Part shown: piece by piece, positions 8,466 through 17,134 of the stretch
Layout of the letters: each line of letters starts with the position of its first letter
Numbering within the stretch: position 1 is the first letter of the stretch
Origin: Muribaculaceae bacterium
GTDB lineage: Bacteria; Bacteroidota; Bacteroidia; Bacteroidales; Muribaculaceae
Assembly: GCA_017454355.1 (NCBI GenBank)
Contig: JAFTDD010000049.1
Location: 1 to 54,465, forward strand
Reading direction: 5' to 3'
Length of the DNA stretch: 54,465 nucleotides
Position numbers and translations under genes: made by a program
The notes under the pieces: generated by a model
What the model was told of the DNA's origin: nothing
The model's database searches: none
What the model saw: the letters and a program-made list of their open reading frames with translations, nothing else

Positions 8466-8543
8466 GCGCGGACAGAGGACAATCGCGTGTATGCAATTTC
8501 GCTCTACAATTCGTATAAGTCCCGTCCACGCCTTGCTAAAGTA

Positions 8544-9131
8544 TCAGGCCGTAAGGTCTCGCATGTGGTCAAGGTGACGTATCACGTTAGCGCGTTCACA
8601 GGCCACCACCGAGTTTGGTGGCACATCGCGTGTGACCAGCGCGCCGGCACCGACGAGCACATTGTCGCCGACGGTCACCCCACCGATGATTTTGGCTCCG
8701 CAACACACCTCAACATTGTCACCCAGCACCGGTGCCTCAAGGGCATGGTTGAAACCGAGCGTGACGTGGTGATAAATTTTGCAGTTTCGGCCGATACGCG
8801 CCGCCGAGATGATTGTGCTGAAGCCGTGCTGAATCAGCAGTCCGCCGCCGATGTCGGTGGTGGTGATATAGAGGTCGCGCAGCGGGCGCAGCCACCAGTT
8901 GAAAATGAAGCGTTTGGCACCCATGCGGCGATAAAGCACCGAGCGGAACTCATCACGGTTGGCCACTAACCAGCACAGCCCGGCGAAGCCGCCACCGATG
9001 TGCAGCCATCGGCACCACTGGTCGCGGTCTTCGGCCACAAGCGCGCGCTGCCGCGAGTTCATTATCAGCCACATTATAGCCACAATCGGAGCCAGCAGCC
9101 ATCCGTAAGTCCGCATCAAAATCCGTTTCAT
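8544..9131 (-). CDS. Serine O-acetyltransferase-like left-handed beta-helix protein
   Basis: A 195-residue cytoplasmic hexapeptide-repeat acyltransferase. The C-terminal half is a left-handed beta-helix with turns such as IGRNCKIYHHVTLG, LGDNVEVCCGAKIIGG and VGDNVLVGAGALV, ending in VTRDVPPNSVV, as in CysE/EpsC-type acetyltransferases. The catalytic His is probably in DIGGGLLIQHG or YHHVTLG. It may acetylate serine, or a sugar in a polysaccharide pathway. The start at 9131 leaves 4 bp after the beta-helix gene's stop (9136), which points to co-transcription; an ATG further upstream would overlap that gene. A strong terminator follows. Confidence 0.8.
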   Translation of the reverse strand: MKRILMRTYGWLLAPIVAIMWLIMNSRQRALVAEDRDQWCRWLHIGGGFAGLCWLVANRDEFRSVLYRRMGAKRFIFNWWLRPLRDLYITTTDIGGGLLIQHGFSTIISAARIGRNCKIYHHVTLGFNHALEAPVLGDNVEVCCGAKIIGGVTVGDNVLVGAGALVTRDVPPNSVVACERANVIRHLDHMRDLTA

Positions 9132-9135
9132 GCCG

Positions 9136-10755
9136 TCAAGAATTATAGAAACTGTTGTTGTTAACAATATAGATCCCGCAGTTGAGCCCTGACAGAATCC
9201 AGATGGCGGCAGTGGTGCCCTGCACGACATTGCCGGTCACCTCAAATCGCTCAAAATACATCGATGATAGCGGATCGCTTGAGTAGTGTGCTATTAGCAC
9301 ACCTTCATGATGTCCATGAGAATTTATGAACTGTATATCCACATTGTTGTTGGTGAATAGCAGTGTGCCGGTGGATGCGAACTCCTGCAAGAGCGTCTCA
9401 TAACTCTCGCTGATGAAAGTGTTGTTGTTGAACTTAAGGTCAGCGCGGTCGCAGTTGTTGCAATATGTTCTTGTGTCACCGCTGAACAAGTTGCCGTCGG
9501 CGATGATTGTGGCAACCAATCCGCTGCCGCTGGAGAACACGCCGATGTTCTTCAATCCCACGAAATGGTTGTTGTAAAGTTGCAGATGGTTGCTGTCGCC
9601 GTGAGGCCAGAAAAGAGCGGTACCGCGGCGTTTGTTATTCTCGATGTAGTATGGGCTGACGTAAGTATTGTCCACGACAACAGCCCGTCCGTTATACATA
9701 TTCAGGAATATAGTAGCCGAGTCGTTAAATTGATCTGTAGTGATGGCTAACGTTGAGAAGTTGTTGCCCACAATCTGAATAGCGTCGGTGCTACCCGAGG
9801 TATCCCTGACGCATATTACCTGGTAACTGCTGTTAGTGCCCACGTTGTTAGCGGTGCTGAGCACCCTATTGTTGCGGAACGTGATATTCTGGTGGGTGTC
9901 TATCGCATTGAAAGTGTAAGAAATCAAGCCTGTCATCGGGCTGTCAATCTTGATGTCGTTGTTGGTGAAGTGGATGTTCTTGAACTCAGTCGGCACATAA
10001 TGCTGGCTTGACGTGTTGGTCACGTTGTAGAAAGTGATAAAGATGGTGCACCTGATTGAGGTGTCTCCAAACGATGGACGCGCGTAAGTAATCTCATTAT
10101 CGGCTATAATGATATTCTCTTTGATTCCTGATATCGGAGCAGCAGTGTTGTCATCACCCGCCTCCCAAAAGGCTATAATCTCATCGTTGCCGTACTTGAC
10201 AAGGCGGTTGTGGGTAATGGCAACGTTGTGAGTGTCGCGACGCATCCAGATGACGCCACCTGTCAGGCAGTTGTTGTAGTTTATAAACTCGCAATCCTTG
10301 ATTGTGACATTGCTGCATACGCGCATATCAAGGTTGGTTATTGCGGCATTGTAACAATAACTCCTAATGCCGTGGATGTGGACATCATTGGAGTGGACAA
10401 TCTTCATCAGATGCCTCTCGTTTCCGGACCAGAGGATGCCTGTATGCTCCGATATGCAAACTTCAAGATTGCTGATATCTACGCTTATCTCTCCATTCTT
10501 TGATCCTTTGAACGTGAGATAGGTATCGTTGGCGGTAAAGGACGCGCCGCTGTCACACACAACCTTCGTCACATCTGCTCCTTCACCGTAAATAATGGTG
10601 TTGCATTGGAACACCACGGCATTGCTGATGTGGAAAGTGCCGGCACCGAAATGCACTATAATAGTGTCGGCGTTGCCAAGGGATGCGAGTGTGCCGGTGA
10701 GTTGTGATGTCACGTCCGCTCCCGATGTTGTAAAATTAAGACTTACAGTACTCAT
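9136..10755 (-). CDS. Right-handed parallel beta-helix protein without a visible signal peptide
   Basis: A 539-residue protein built of short beta strands with repeated Asn-rich turns (TIIADNEI, NIHFTNNDI, NITFRNNRV, ADLKFNNNTF, VTGNVV), the signature of a right-handed parallel beta-helix as in pectate lyases and phage tailspikes. The N-terminus (MSTVSLNFTTSGADVTSQL, then GAGTFHISNAVVF) resembles the cap of pectate-lyase-3-like proteins. No signal peptide or lipobox is visible, unlike most such enzymes in this phylum. It sits 47 bp after a small secreted protein and 4 bp before an acetyltransferase. No catalytic motif could be assigned, so polysaccharide lyase, epimerase or structural roles all remain open. 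Confidence 0.75.
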   Translation of the reverse strand: MSTVSLNFTTSGADVTSQLTGTLASLGNADTIIVHFGAGTFHISNAVVFQCNTIIYGEGADVTKVVCDSGASFTANDTYLTFKGSKNGEISVDISNLEVCISEHTGILWSGNERHLMKIVHSNDVHIHGIRSYCYNAAITNLDMRVCSNVTIKDCEFINYNNCLTGGVIWMRRDTHNVAITHNRLVKYGNDEIIAFWEAGDDNTAAPISGIKENIIIADNEITYARPSFGDTSIRCTIFITFYNVTNTSSQHYVPTEFKNIHFTNNDIKIDSPMTGLISYTFNAIDTHQNITFRNNRVLSTANNVGTNSSYQVICVRDTSGSTDAIQIVGNNFSTLAITTDQFNDSATIFLNMYNGRAVVVDNTYVSPYYIENNKRRGTALFWPHGDSNHLQLYNNHFVGLKNIGVFSSGSGLVATIIADGNLFSGDTRTYCNNCDRADLKFNNNTFISESYETLLQEFASTGTLLFTNNNVDIQFINSHGHHEGVLIAHYSSDPLSSMYFERFEVTGNVVQGTTAAIWILSGLNCGIYIVNNNSFYNS

Positions 10756-10802
10756 TGTTTAATGTATATTAAAAGATTGAATATGGCAATGTAAGACCGT
10801 GA

Positions 10803-11192
10803 TCACGGCACGTAGAAGGTGCCGGTGTATTCGTCGCCGCGCGAGGTGATGATGGTGACGGTGGCGGTGCCGCTTGACGTGACGGGGTCGAAATAGACTG
10901 TCTGCCAGCCGTAGCCCGCGACGGTCTCGCTGGCGACGGTCACACCGTAGTAGTCCTCAACCTCGACGTAGTAAGAGGCGAGGGTGTTGTCCCACCCGTA
11001 GATGCGCAACACCATCTCGTCACTATCAAAATAGACATCCGGTTGGTCGAGTGGCGTGACACCCTCAACCTTGCCGGGCCAACGTGGCGATTGCTGCATC
11101 GTTACCGGCTCGTTGTTATGGTCAAGCACGGCAGCACCACTTGGCAAAGCGCAATTCAAAAATAACAGTAATGTCACAAATAAAGTCCTCAT
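10803..11192 (-). CDS. Small secreted DUF3244-like protein
   Basis: A 129-residue protein with a signal peptide (MRTLFVTLLLFLNCALPSGA) followed by a single beta-sandwich-like domain. The pattern PDVYFDSDEMVLRIYGWDN, YYVEVEDYYGVTV and a closing GDEYTGTFYV resembles the DUF3244 family of small Bacteroidales exported proteins, whose function is unknown. I choose the ATG at 11192 because it starts the signal peptide. It is the first gene of a three-gene minus-strand run and is preceded by a TATTTTTG promoter box. Confidence 0.7.
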   Translation of the reverse strand: MRTLFVTLLLFLNCALPSGAAVLDHNNEPVTMQQSPRWPGKVEGVTPLDQPDVYFDSDEMVLRIYGWDNTLASYYVEVEDYYGVTVASETVAGYGWQTVYFDPVTSSGTATVTIITSRGDEYTGTFYVP

Positions 11193-11225
11193 ATAATATG
11201 ATGTTTTATTATCGTTTCGTGGCGG

Positions 11226-11233
11226 CAAAAATA
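11226..11233 (-). promoter_or_regulatory. -7 promoter box (TATTTTTG)
   Basis: TATTTTTG on the minus strand fits TAnnTTTG, 33 bp upstream of the ATG at 11192. No TTTG lies at the ideal -33 distance. Confidence 0.55.
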
Positions 11234-11319
11234 AGGCTTTTTTTCATGAAAAACTATAACCAATATAAGAAATGCTGAAAGCAACGGCTTAACACACTAA
11301 TTTTCAAGGACTTAAAAAG

Positions 11320-11351
11320 CAAGAAATGCACAGCCGCCTCCGACTGTGCAT
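11320..11351 (-). terminator. Hairpin after the TPR gene
   Basis: Arms ATGCACAG (11326-11333) and CTGTGCAT (11344-11351) around a GC-rich loop, followed on the minus strand by TTCTTGCTTTTT. It lies about 30 bp past the stop at 11383 and probably ends that transcript. Confidence 0.65.
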
Positions 11352-11382
11352 CCGCTTTTCTTATCAAATTTCGACTTTTTTG

Positions 11383-13092
11383 TCAATTTTTGAGAGTTGC
11401 GGCGCTCATCCGGCTTAGCCATTGCTCAAAACTCAGGCCCCCACAAAGAGTCTTTTTCAGGCGGCGCAACTTGTTGCCGGCACTGCGCACGTTGCTCAAA
11501 CCGGTGTACAAACACACCAATAAATCAGGAAACTTCATTGCCTTGAGCAGCAAGAACCGATAGTCGCCATCGGTAATATCCGGAATTGTGGCCTTGATAT
11601 TCTCTGTGAGGCCGGGGTACAATGAGTTCGCGACATTTTCCACCGTGAGCCAAAACTCATCGTTAGCCATATTAGCGGTATTGATGTGATAGTCCAATAT
11701 ACTATCGCTATCTGACTTCTTACCTCCGTTGGTTATTGACAAATTGATTGAATCCCTGAGCAAATTGTACTGAAGCCGCAATGATAGGCATAGTCTATCG
11801 ATGTCCGCTACCGTTTGCGAAGCTTCTGCTTTGGCCAAAGACAACTGATTGGATAAGGTTTCATACTCTTCCTCAAGTTGCGACAATTGCTCTTTGAGAT
11901 AATTCAAACGGTGAGCAGACTTGCGCCGATGAATAATTAGATACAGTAGCACCAAAGACAAGACCAAGATGCCTATAAAAACATATACAGTAGCCTGATG
12001 AAACAGCACATTCTTCTTGTCGTACTCATGAAACAAGGCGATTGCCTGCTGCTCGCCACGCGACACGTCAGCAAGAGTCTGATAGATAATGTGATTGTCA
12101 TTTACCCGATCTGCCTCGGCCATATACAGGCGAGCGTTAATACTGTCACCCCTTTCGGAAGCGATGTAGGACAACGCCTCGTAGTGGGCCGCACTATCGG
12201 CCGCACTTTTCAGATGGCTTCGTTCAAGATAAAACACAGCGCTATCCGGCCGATGTGACTTGGCATGAGCAATTGAGGCGAAAAGCGGCACCAACGGAAA
12301 GTCTACCATCGATACCTTGCGGCTTTCAACCTGATGGACATAACGCAGCGATTCGGCATAGTCGCCAACGCGATAATAATAGCCAACCAAGTAATTCTCA
12401 ACGGCGGCAATCAGGTAATCATCGCCGCTTGCAATCGCATCTTTATAGGCAATAGTCAAGTAATTTAAAGCGCTATCGAGATGTTGCGTCATCCGGTAGA
12501 TACCGCCTAAATCGGCAGTACAATATAACCGATAAGGCACATTCTCAAGACGTGAAAAATGTGATAATGCCTTACGGTAATAACTGACTGTCTTGGGATG
12601 GTTAATGGTGTTGTGATGATATATTCCGGCGATTTTCATGTCAAGATAGCCGCACGCATAGTGATTGGTTGTGTCACATAGTAATTCGGCACTCTTGTAA
12701 TAACGCAATGCCTGAGCGAGCGCGCTGTTGCTTTCGGCGGCGGCGCCGGCGTAGGTCAGGGCGCGCACGTGGCGGTCGCTGCCGGGCCGGGTGGTGGCGT
12801 AGTGGTCGACGGCACGCAGAATGGGGATGGTGTCGATGGGGTCGTCGGTGAGTTTGTAGAGGGCTTGGGTGTGGATCAGGGCGTAGAGGGCGCGGTCGCC
12901 GGCGGTGGAGAGGGCGGCGGTGTCGACGGCGCGCAGCACGCGCAGGGCACTGTCGGCGGCATCCACCTCGGGCGACAGCAGCCGCTCGGCCTCGAGCAGC
13001 GCCGGCACGGTGACCGTGTCACCACCGCCGCGACCGCAGGCCATCGCCGCGGCCATTATCACCAATAGCAGATATACCGGCACTCGTCTCAT
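11383..13092 (-). CDS. TPR lipoprotein-like membrane regulator with coiled coil
   Basis: A 569-residue protein of a kind common in Bacteroidota. The N-terminus is a lipoprotein-type signal with Cys at residue 19 (AAAMAC|GRGGG). Residues about 30-340 contain TPR-like helical pairs (ALRYYKSAELL, AVFYLERSHL). A transmembrane segment follows at about 370-390 (VYVFIGILVLSLVLLYLII). A coiled coil comes next (LKEQLSQLEEEYETLSNQLSLA), then a roughly 130-residue cytoplasmic C-terminal domain ending in helices that resemble a DNA-binding region (LSNVRSAGNKLRRLKKTL). This arrangement suggests a periplasm-to-cytoplasm signalling protein or membrane-anchored regulator, but the ligand and target are unknown. 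The start at 13092 begins the signal. Confidence 0.72.
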   Translation of the reverse strand: MRRVPVYLLLVIMAAAMACGRGGGDTVTVPALLEAERLLSPEVDAADSALRVLRAVDTAALSTAGDRALYALIHTQALYKLTDDPIDTIPILRAVDHYATTRPGSDRHVRALTYAGAAAESNSALAQALRYYKSAELLCDTTNHYACGYLDMKIAGIYHHNTINHPKTVSYYRKALSHFSRLENVPYRLYCTADLGGIYRMTQHLDSALNYLTIAYKDAIASGDDYLIAAVENYLVGYYYRVGDYAESLRYVHQVESRKVSMVDFPLVPLFASIAHAKSHRPDSAVFYLERSHLKSAADSAAHYEALSYIASERGDSINARLYMAEADRVNDNHIIYQTLADVSRGEQQAIALFHEYDKKNVLFHQATVYVFIGILVLSLVLLYLIIHRRKSAHRLNYLKEQLSQLEEEYETLSNQLSLAKAEASQTVADIDRLCLSLRLQYNLLRDSINLSITNGGKKSDSDSILDYHINTANMANDEFWLTVENVANSLYPGLTENIKATIPDITDGDYRFLLLKAMKFPDLLVCLYTGLSNVRSAGNKLRRLKKTLCGGLSFEQWLSRMSAATLKN

Positions 13093-13136
13093 ATCATATA
13101 TTTTTAGACAAGAGGACAATGCAAAAAGTCGCGGAT

Positions 13137-13345
13137 AATTTTTAACATGAATATCCATAAATTATCCATTAATATTAGACAGGAGAACAAGAGGTTTTAT
13201 GAGAACAAGAGTTTTTTCTAAATGAATAATGAATATTTATGTTTAAAAACACGTGCGATAGGCGGCTATTATTTACGTGGATTTACGAAAATTTACGAGA
13301 TATAATATTTTTCGGAAATTTTCGGAAATTTTCGAGAGGAGGCGG
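13137..13345. repeat. Two adjacent AT-rich intergenic palindromes
   Basis: 13137-13248 has arms of the AACATGAATATCCAT / AATATTTATGTTTAAA type around a core reading TTAGACAGGAGAACAAGAGG. The same core appears in reverse orientation in the copy at 29510-29630, so the element is a recognisable unit and not random AT-rich DNA. 13271-13345 follows with TTTACGAAAATTTACGAGAT and TTTTCGGAAATTTTCGGAAA, a 10-bp periodic array. It lies between divergent and convergent neighbours with no gene. Confidence 0.7.
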
Positions 13346-13346
13346 G

Positions 13347-13952
13347 TTATTTGGAGTTATAGAGGACGGGATTGGTGGAGGGGTCGTTGTACATTTTCAT
13401 TTGTCGGTAGACTTTCATGTACTTTCGTCCGGCGGCGATGTCGTCGAGCAGTTGGTCGATGGCGGTGGAGAGGTCGACGCGTTGCTCGAGCAGCACGGCG
13501 AGTTTGGCGCGGCAGCGGTCGAGGTGGGCGGCGTCGGCGTCGGAGCGCTCGGTCTGCTCGCGCATGTGCCAGATTTTGAGGGCGAGAATCGACAGGCGGT
13601 CGACGGCCCAGGCCGGACTTTCGGTGTTGATGGTGGCCTCGGGCAGTGGTGTCACGCCGGCGAACTGTTCGCGCCAGTAGGTGTCGATTTCCTCGACCAT
13701 GTCGGTGCGGTCTTGGTTGCTGCGGTCGATGCGTCGCTTGATGGCGAGGGCCTCCACGGGGTCGATATTCGGGTCGCGGATGATGTCCTCGAGGTGCCAC
13801 TGCACGGCGTCAATCCAGCACTTGGCGGCGAGGGTGGCCTCGATGGTGCCCGGGGTGCAGGGATTGGAGAATGGAGTGTCGACGTCGTCACTCTTGTGAT
13901 AGAGGGCGACGGTGGCGTCAAAGACGCTGTTTGCTTTTTCGCTGAATGTCAT
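13347..13952 (-). CDS. DUF4254 domain protein
   Basis: A 201-residue helical cytoplasmic protein. It matches DUF4254 over most of its length, with the characteristic stretches WIDAVQWHLEDIIRDPNI, DPVEALAIKRRID and SNQDRTDMVEEIDTYW. The function of DUF4254 is not established. In Bacteroidota it is often encoded beside glycosyltransferase family 9 genes, and a GT9 gene lies 7 kb to the left, so a link to lipopolysaccharide assembly is plausible but inferred. The start lies just right of the composite GGTTGAG repeat; no promoter box is obvious. Confidence 0.82.
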   Translation of the reverse strand: MTFSEKANSVFDATVALYHKSDDVDTPFSNPCTPGTIEATLAAKCWIDAVQWHLEDIIRDPNIDPVEALAIKRRIDRSNQDRTDMVEEIDTYWREQFAGVTPLPEATINTESPAWAVDRLSILALKIWHMREQTERSDADAAHLDRCRAKLAVLLEQRVDLSTAIDQLLDDIAAGRKYMKVYRQMKMYNDPSTNPVLYNSK

Positions 13953-13973
13953 AGTAGAATGATTTTATTGAAA

Positions 13974-14178
13974 GGTTGAGGGTTGAGTGGTTGAGTGGTT
14001 GAGTGGTTGAGTGGTTGAGTGGTTGAGTGGTTGAGCCATTTGCTATCGCAAATGGGAAGAAATGATTTGTTGTCGTAAGCGGCTACGCTAAGGCGAGACC
14101 CTACATTTATCCCCGAGCGCGCTAGCGCGAGGCTCAACCGCTCAACCGCTCAACCTCTCAACTATCAACCTCTCAACC
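13974..14178. repeat. Composite GGTTGAG repeat, copy A
   Basis: Tandem GGTTGAGT octamers (about eight units) on the left lead into the hairpin CCATTTGCTATCGCAAATGG (14036-14055). A variable middle contains CCCTACATTTATCCCCGAGC and GCGCTAGCGC. On the right are units reading CTCAACC, the complement of the left units. The whole can fold into a long hairpin of variable length. It fills the gap between the phospholipase and DUF4254 genes. Confidence 0.85.
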
Positions 14179-14185
14179 TTTCATG

Positions 14186-15028
14186 TTAGAAGTCGCTGAA
14201 GAAGGTGGGGCGGATGAGCAGGCCGATGCGCAGGCGCGAGTGGTATTTGTTGTAGTCGAGCAGGCACTCGCCGTAGCCGCCGTAGTATTGCAGCATGAGG
14301 AATTGGTTGGCCTTGCGAGAGAGGCGGAAACCGACGTCGATTTGGACATTGCCGCTGAAGGGGTTCCAGTTTTTGCGTTTGACGTAGGTGAAGTCAAACA
14401 CCCACCGCTGGTTGTTGGTGATGGCTTGGATACCCGCTTGGAAGAGGCCGCTATACTTGAGGATGTCGCGGTTGTTGGCGCCGTCCACGATGGGTATCCA
14501 CCATTTGCCGTGCACCATAAAGTTGCGGTCGATAAACGCGGCACCCGAAAGCGAGATTTTGTTCCATGAGCGTGAGGCCTCGCCGTCGCGTCCGTTACTC
14601 TCGTGCTCGAGGGTGATGGCCATCTTGCCGACAAGGCGTCCCTTGACGATAATCAGTCGCGCGATGCCGATGCCCGGGTTGAAGTTGAGGTCGTGGAAGG
14701 GCATCGACTCCTCAAAGATGTTCCACATCGCCTTTTGGGTGAAGTAGAGGTAGAGGTAACTGTCAAATGGCAGCACGCTCTTGGTCAACCGCTGCGAGAT
14801 GCTCACCTGGAACTTGACATCGCTATTGTATTTGGTGATTTTGTTGCCGATGGTGGTGCCAACGGTGAAGTAAGTGTCTTTGTAGAGGCTGAAGTAGGGG
14901 CGTTTGTCGTACTCGCGGCGTATGCTGTCGGCGTTGAATTTCTCTTGGTCTTTGAGCACCAGGATTTGAGCCGGCAGTGATAGGGCAGTGATAAGCGCTG
15001 TGACTACTATGGTGATAAGGCGGTTCAT
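14186..15028 (-). CDS. pldA: Outer-membrane phospholipase A (OMPLA)
   Basis: A 280-residue outer-membrane beta-barrel enzyme that hydrolyses phospholipids reaching the outer leaflet. A signal peptide spans residues 1-20 (ends LSLPA|QIL). The family motif EHESNGRDGEASRSWN contains the catalytic His (residue 142), Ser (144) and Asn (156), with the required spacing. YFTQKAMWNIFEESMPFHDL and YGGYGECLLDYNKYHSRLRIG are other conserved stretches, and the protein ends in Phe (FFSDF), typical of outer-membrane barrels. The gene is followed 12 bp upstream in the same direction by a secreted-protein gene at 15041, so the two may form one unit. Confidence 0.9.
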   Translation of the reverse strand: MNRLITIVVTALITALSLPAQILVLKDQEKFNADSIRREYDKRPYFSLYKDTYFTVGTTIGNKITKYNSDVKFQVSISQRLTKSVLPFDSYLYLYFTQKAMWNIFEESMPFHDLNFNPGIGIARLIIVKGRLVGKMAITLEHESNGRDGEASRSWNKISLSGAAFIDRNFMVHGKWWIPIVDGANNRDILKYSGLFQAGIQAITNNQRWVFDFTYVKRKNWNPFSGNVQIDVGFRLSRKANQFLMLQYYGGYGECLLDYNKYHSRLRIGLLIRPTFFSDF

Positions 15029-15040
15029 TTGGTCGTAAAA

Positions 15041-15715
15041 TTATTTGGTTATGATAAATTTTATTGAGCGTTGGCCATTGGTGGCGAGGTAGGCTCCGGG
15101 TGAGAGATGGCTTGCGGTCACTTGTCGCTCGCCGGAGGCCACGACGCGTCCGCCACTGTCGAGCACGATGATCGGGCCGCGGCCCGATACGGTGGCCGTG
15201 ACGGCATCGTAGGCCAGCGTGCTGTCGGCGTCCACCGTGTCAAGGCCGGTGCTGCCTGCCGGCAGGTAGATCACTTCGCCCAAGGTTGCATTGTCCTTCT
15301 TGTGGAAGATGAGCGGCTCGATGTGCTGGGCATCTTGCGCGCCGGTGCCCCATGTGTTGTTCTGTGCCCACACGGTGATTGTGCTGTTGTTGTATAACTC
15401 ATAAGGGACGCCGCCGTTGCCGTTGCCGTTGCCGGCCGGCGCGTCGCCGCTGCCGGCAATGGTGAGAACGTCGCTGCCTTCCTTGAGCAGCGTGCCGTGA
15501 ACGGTCAACGTCACGTTATCGGCCAGCAGCAACGTCGCCACACCGCCACAGTCCAGCACATCGCCGGCGGCAACAGTCACGTCGCTTGTGAGTTCGACAA
15601 CACCGTCGCCGCGGTTGACCGCGCCGGCAAGGTCTGCCACCGTGAGTGTGGCGGCATTAGCGTTAGTAAAAAGCGTTGCGCACAGTACGCACAATAGGCT
15701 ATAAATCGTTTTCAT
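15041..15715 (-). CDS. Secreted beta-rich protein with T9SS-like tail
   Basis: A 224-residue protein with a signal peptide (MKTIYSLLCVLCATLFTNANA). The body is rich in beta strands and includes a Gly/Asn run (GNGNGNGG). The C-terminus, PGAYLATNGQRSIKFIITK, resembles a T9SS type A sorting signal (PG.Y......K..I.K). I recognise no functional domain. The -7 box TACCTTTG ends only 4 bp before the ATG, so the transcript may be leaderless. The phospholipase gene follows 12 bp downstream. Confidence 0.7.
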   Translation of the reverse strand: MKTIYSLLCVLCATLFTNANAATLTVADLAGAVNRGDGVVELTSDVTVAAGDVLDCGGVATLLLADNVTLTVHGTLLKEGSDVLTIAGSGDAPAGNGNGNGGVPYELYNNSTITVWAQNNTWGTGAQDAQHIEPLIFHKKDNATLGEVIYLPAGSTGLDTVDADSTLAYDAVTATVSGRGPIIVLDSGGRVVASGERQVTASHLSPGAYLATNGQRSIKFIITK

Positions 15716-15719
15716 GCCA

Positions 15720-15727
15720 CAAAGGTA
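15720..15727 (-). promoter_or_regulatory. -7 box TACCTTTG directly before a start codon
   Basis: TACCTTTG (minus strand) ends 4 bp before the ATG at 15715. With transcription normally starting about 7 bp past this box, the mRNA would begin at or inside the start codon. No clear TTTG lies 19-20 bp upstream. Confidence 0.5.
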
Positions 15728-15876
15728 TGAATTTTTACTCGCATAGAAAAACTAACAACCAAAAACTAACAGCGAAAAACGACTGATAGCGTTTTTTGCA
15801 CGCTATTGTGGCACGAAATTTGCTAGTTAACGAGAAATAGACTATTTTTGCAGAGAAAACAACATAAACGTTTAGA

Positions 15877-16072
15877 GGTTGAGGGTTGAGGGGTTGAGCC
15901 ATTTGCTGTCGCAAATGGGAATAAACGCAGGGTCTCGCCAAGGACGAGGCAAGCCTCGTCCCTACAGTGTGGCCGTTCCGCGATGTCAAATCCATTATCC
16001 CCGAGCGCTTGTAGGGGCAGAATTTATTCTGCCCACTTCGAGGCTCAACCCCTCAACCTCTCAACGCTCAAC
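15877..16072. repeat. Composite GGTTGAG repeat, copy B
   Basis: GGTTGAGGGTTGAGGGGTTG leads into CCATTTGCTGTCGCAAATGG (15899-15918). The middle contains GGGTCTCGCCAAGGACGAGG and TCCATTATCCCCGAGCGC. The dispersed palindrome GGGCAGAATTTATTCTGCCC (16015-16034) is nested in it. The right arm returns as GGCTCAACCCCTCAACCTC. It occupies the divergent gap between 15715 and 16085. Confidence 0.85.
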
Positions 16073-16084
16073 TTTCCATGCATT

Positions 16085-17098
16085 ATGAATTCTGAATTGA
16101 TAAATTGCCCCTCATGTGAGGCCTCCATACCCGCCGATAGCGTGTTCTGTCCCAACTGCGGCCGGCCGCTCTCGCCTGCCGACCGTAAGGCTTCCCCTCT
16201 CCCCGAGCGGCCAGGCCAAGGCCGGACCCCGCAAGGAGGTGAGCCTGCGGTTGTTCAACCCTCCACCCCTCCTTCCGGAGGGGACGGTGGAGGACAAACT
16301 CGGCCCAAGCCTGCCGGAGGCACCTGGTGGGTCGATGTGCCGCAATGTGTCACTACCGCCGCAAAGGTGGCGCTGGCGGCCGCCGGAGTGGCCATCGTTG
16401 CCTTTGTGGTCTATTGGCTTATCCCCGACAAACTCGTCGATGTGGAGCACTTCGCCTCTGTCACCGAGCCTGCCGACTCGCTCACCGCCGTCTACCCTCA
16501 CGCCTCGCGTGTGGAACTCGAACTGGCCGTGCTGCCCTCCATCGACAACGACAGCATTGTGGCCTGCGCCACCGCGGCCCTCACCGGCGAGAAGTTGCCG
16601 CAGTTTGAGCACACAAACATTGCCGGCGACCACGTGAGCCACGGCAAACTGAATAGCGGCTACAAGAGTTCCTACTGCACCGGCGTTTTCGCTTGGGTGG
16701 ACGGACGCTGGACCTTCGGCACCGACCGTGCCGCCCGCGATATTCTCGCCGACGCCGCCGCGCGTGACGGTATGGGGTTCATGCAGGACTTGCTCATTCA
16801 CGACGGCATCGAGGTCAAGCACCGCCGCGCCTCAAGCGACCGCGTGGAGTGCCGCGCCCTGTGTGAGCGGCAGGGACGCCTGTGCGTCATCCAGAGCGAC
16901 AAAGCCATGCGCCTCGGCGACTTTGTCACCGCCCTGCTCGACTACGGCGTCGACAACGCTATCAGCCTCACCATGAGCAACGCCGGCAGTTCCGACCCAT
17001 GGAACTACGCTTGGTACCGCAACAACGAGGGTCTGGTCACCTATCAGCAAGAGCACGTCAACGACGGCTCAACCAATTGGCTCGTTTTTTACAAATGA
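16085..17098 (+). CDS. Zinc-ribbon membrane protein
   Basis: A 337-residue protein. An N-terminal zinc ribbon has two Cys pairs (CPSCEASIPADSVFCPNCG, residues 8-26). A Pro/Gly-rich linker at about 35-80 is encoded by repeat DNA that includes a CCCCTCCTTCCGGAGGGG palindrome. One transmembrane helix follows at about 95-117 (VALAAAGVAIVAFVVYWLI), and then a roughly 220-residue extracytoplasmic domain of unknown fold. I start at 16085 because the zinc ribbon follows at once; an upstream ATG at 15983 would translate repeat DNA. The function is unknown. A small lipoprotein gene follows 36 bp downstream on the same strand. Confidence 0.75.
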   Translation: MNSELINCPSCEASIPADSVFCPNCGRPLSPADRKASPLPERPGQGRTPQGGEPAVVQPSTPPSGGDGGGQTRPKPAGGTWWVDVPQCVTTAAKVALAAAGVAIVAFVVYWLIPDKLVDVEHFASVTEPADSLTAVYPHASRVELELAVLPSIDNDSIVACATAALTGEKLPQFEHTNIAGDHVSHGKLNSGYKSSYCTGVFAWVDGRWTFGTDRAARDILADAAARDGMGFMQDLLIHDGIEVKHRRASSDRVECRALCERQGRLCVIQSDKAMRLGDFVTALLDYGVDNAISLTMSNAGSSDPWNYAWYRNNEGLVTYQQEHVNDGSTNWLVFYK

Positions 17099-17134
17099 CC
17101 ATAACCTTAGTCTAACAATAAAACAAGAAATGAT

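Noticed and set aside
15983-16084. N-terminal extension of the zinc-ribbon protein
   Set aside because: The extra 34 residues are translated from the composite repeat; the ATG at 16085 gives a clean zinc-ribbon start.
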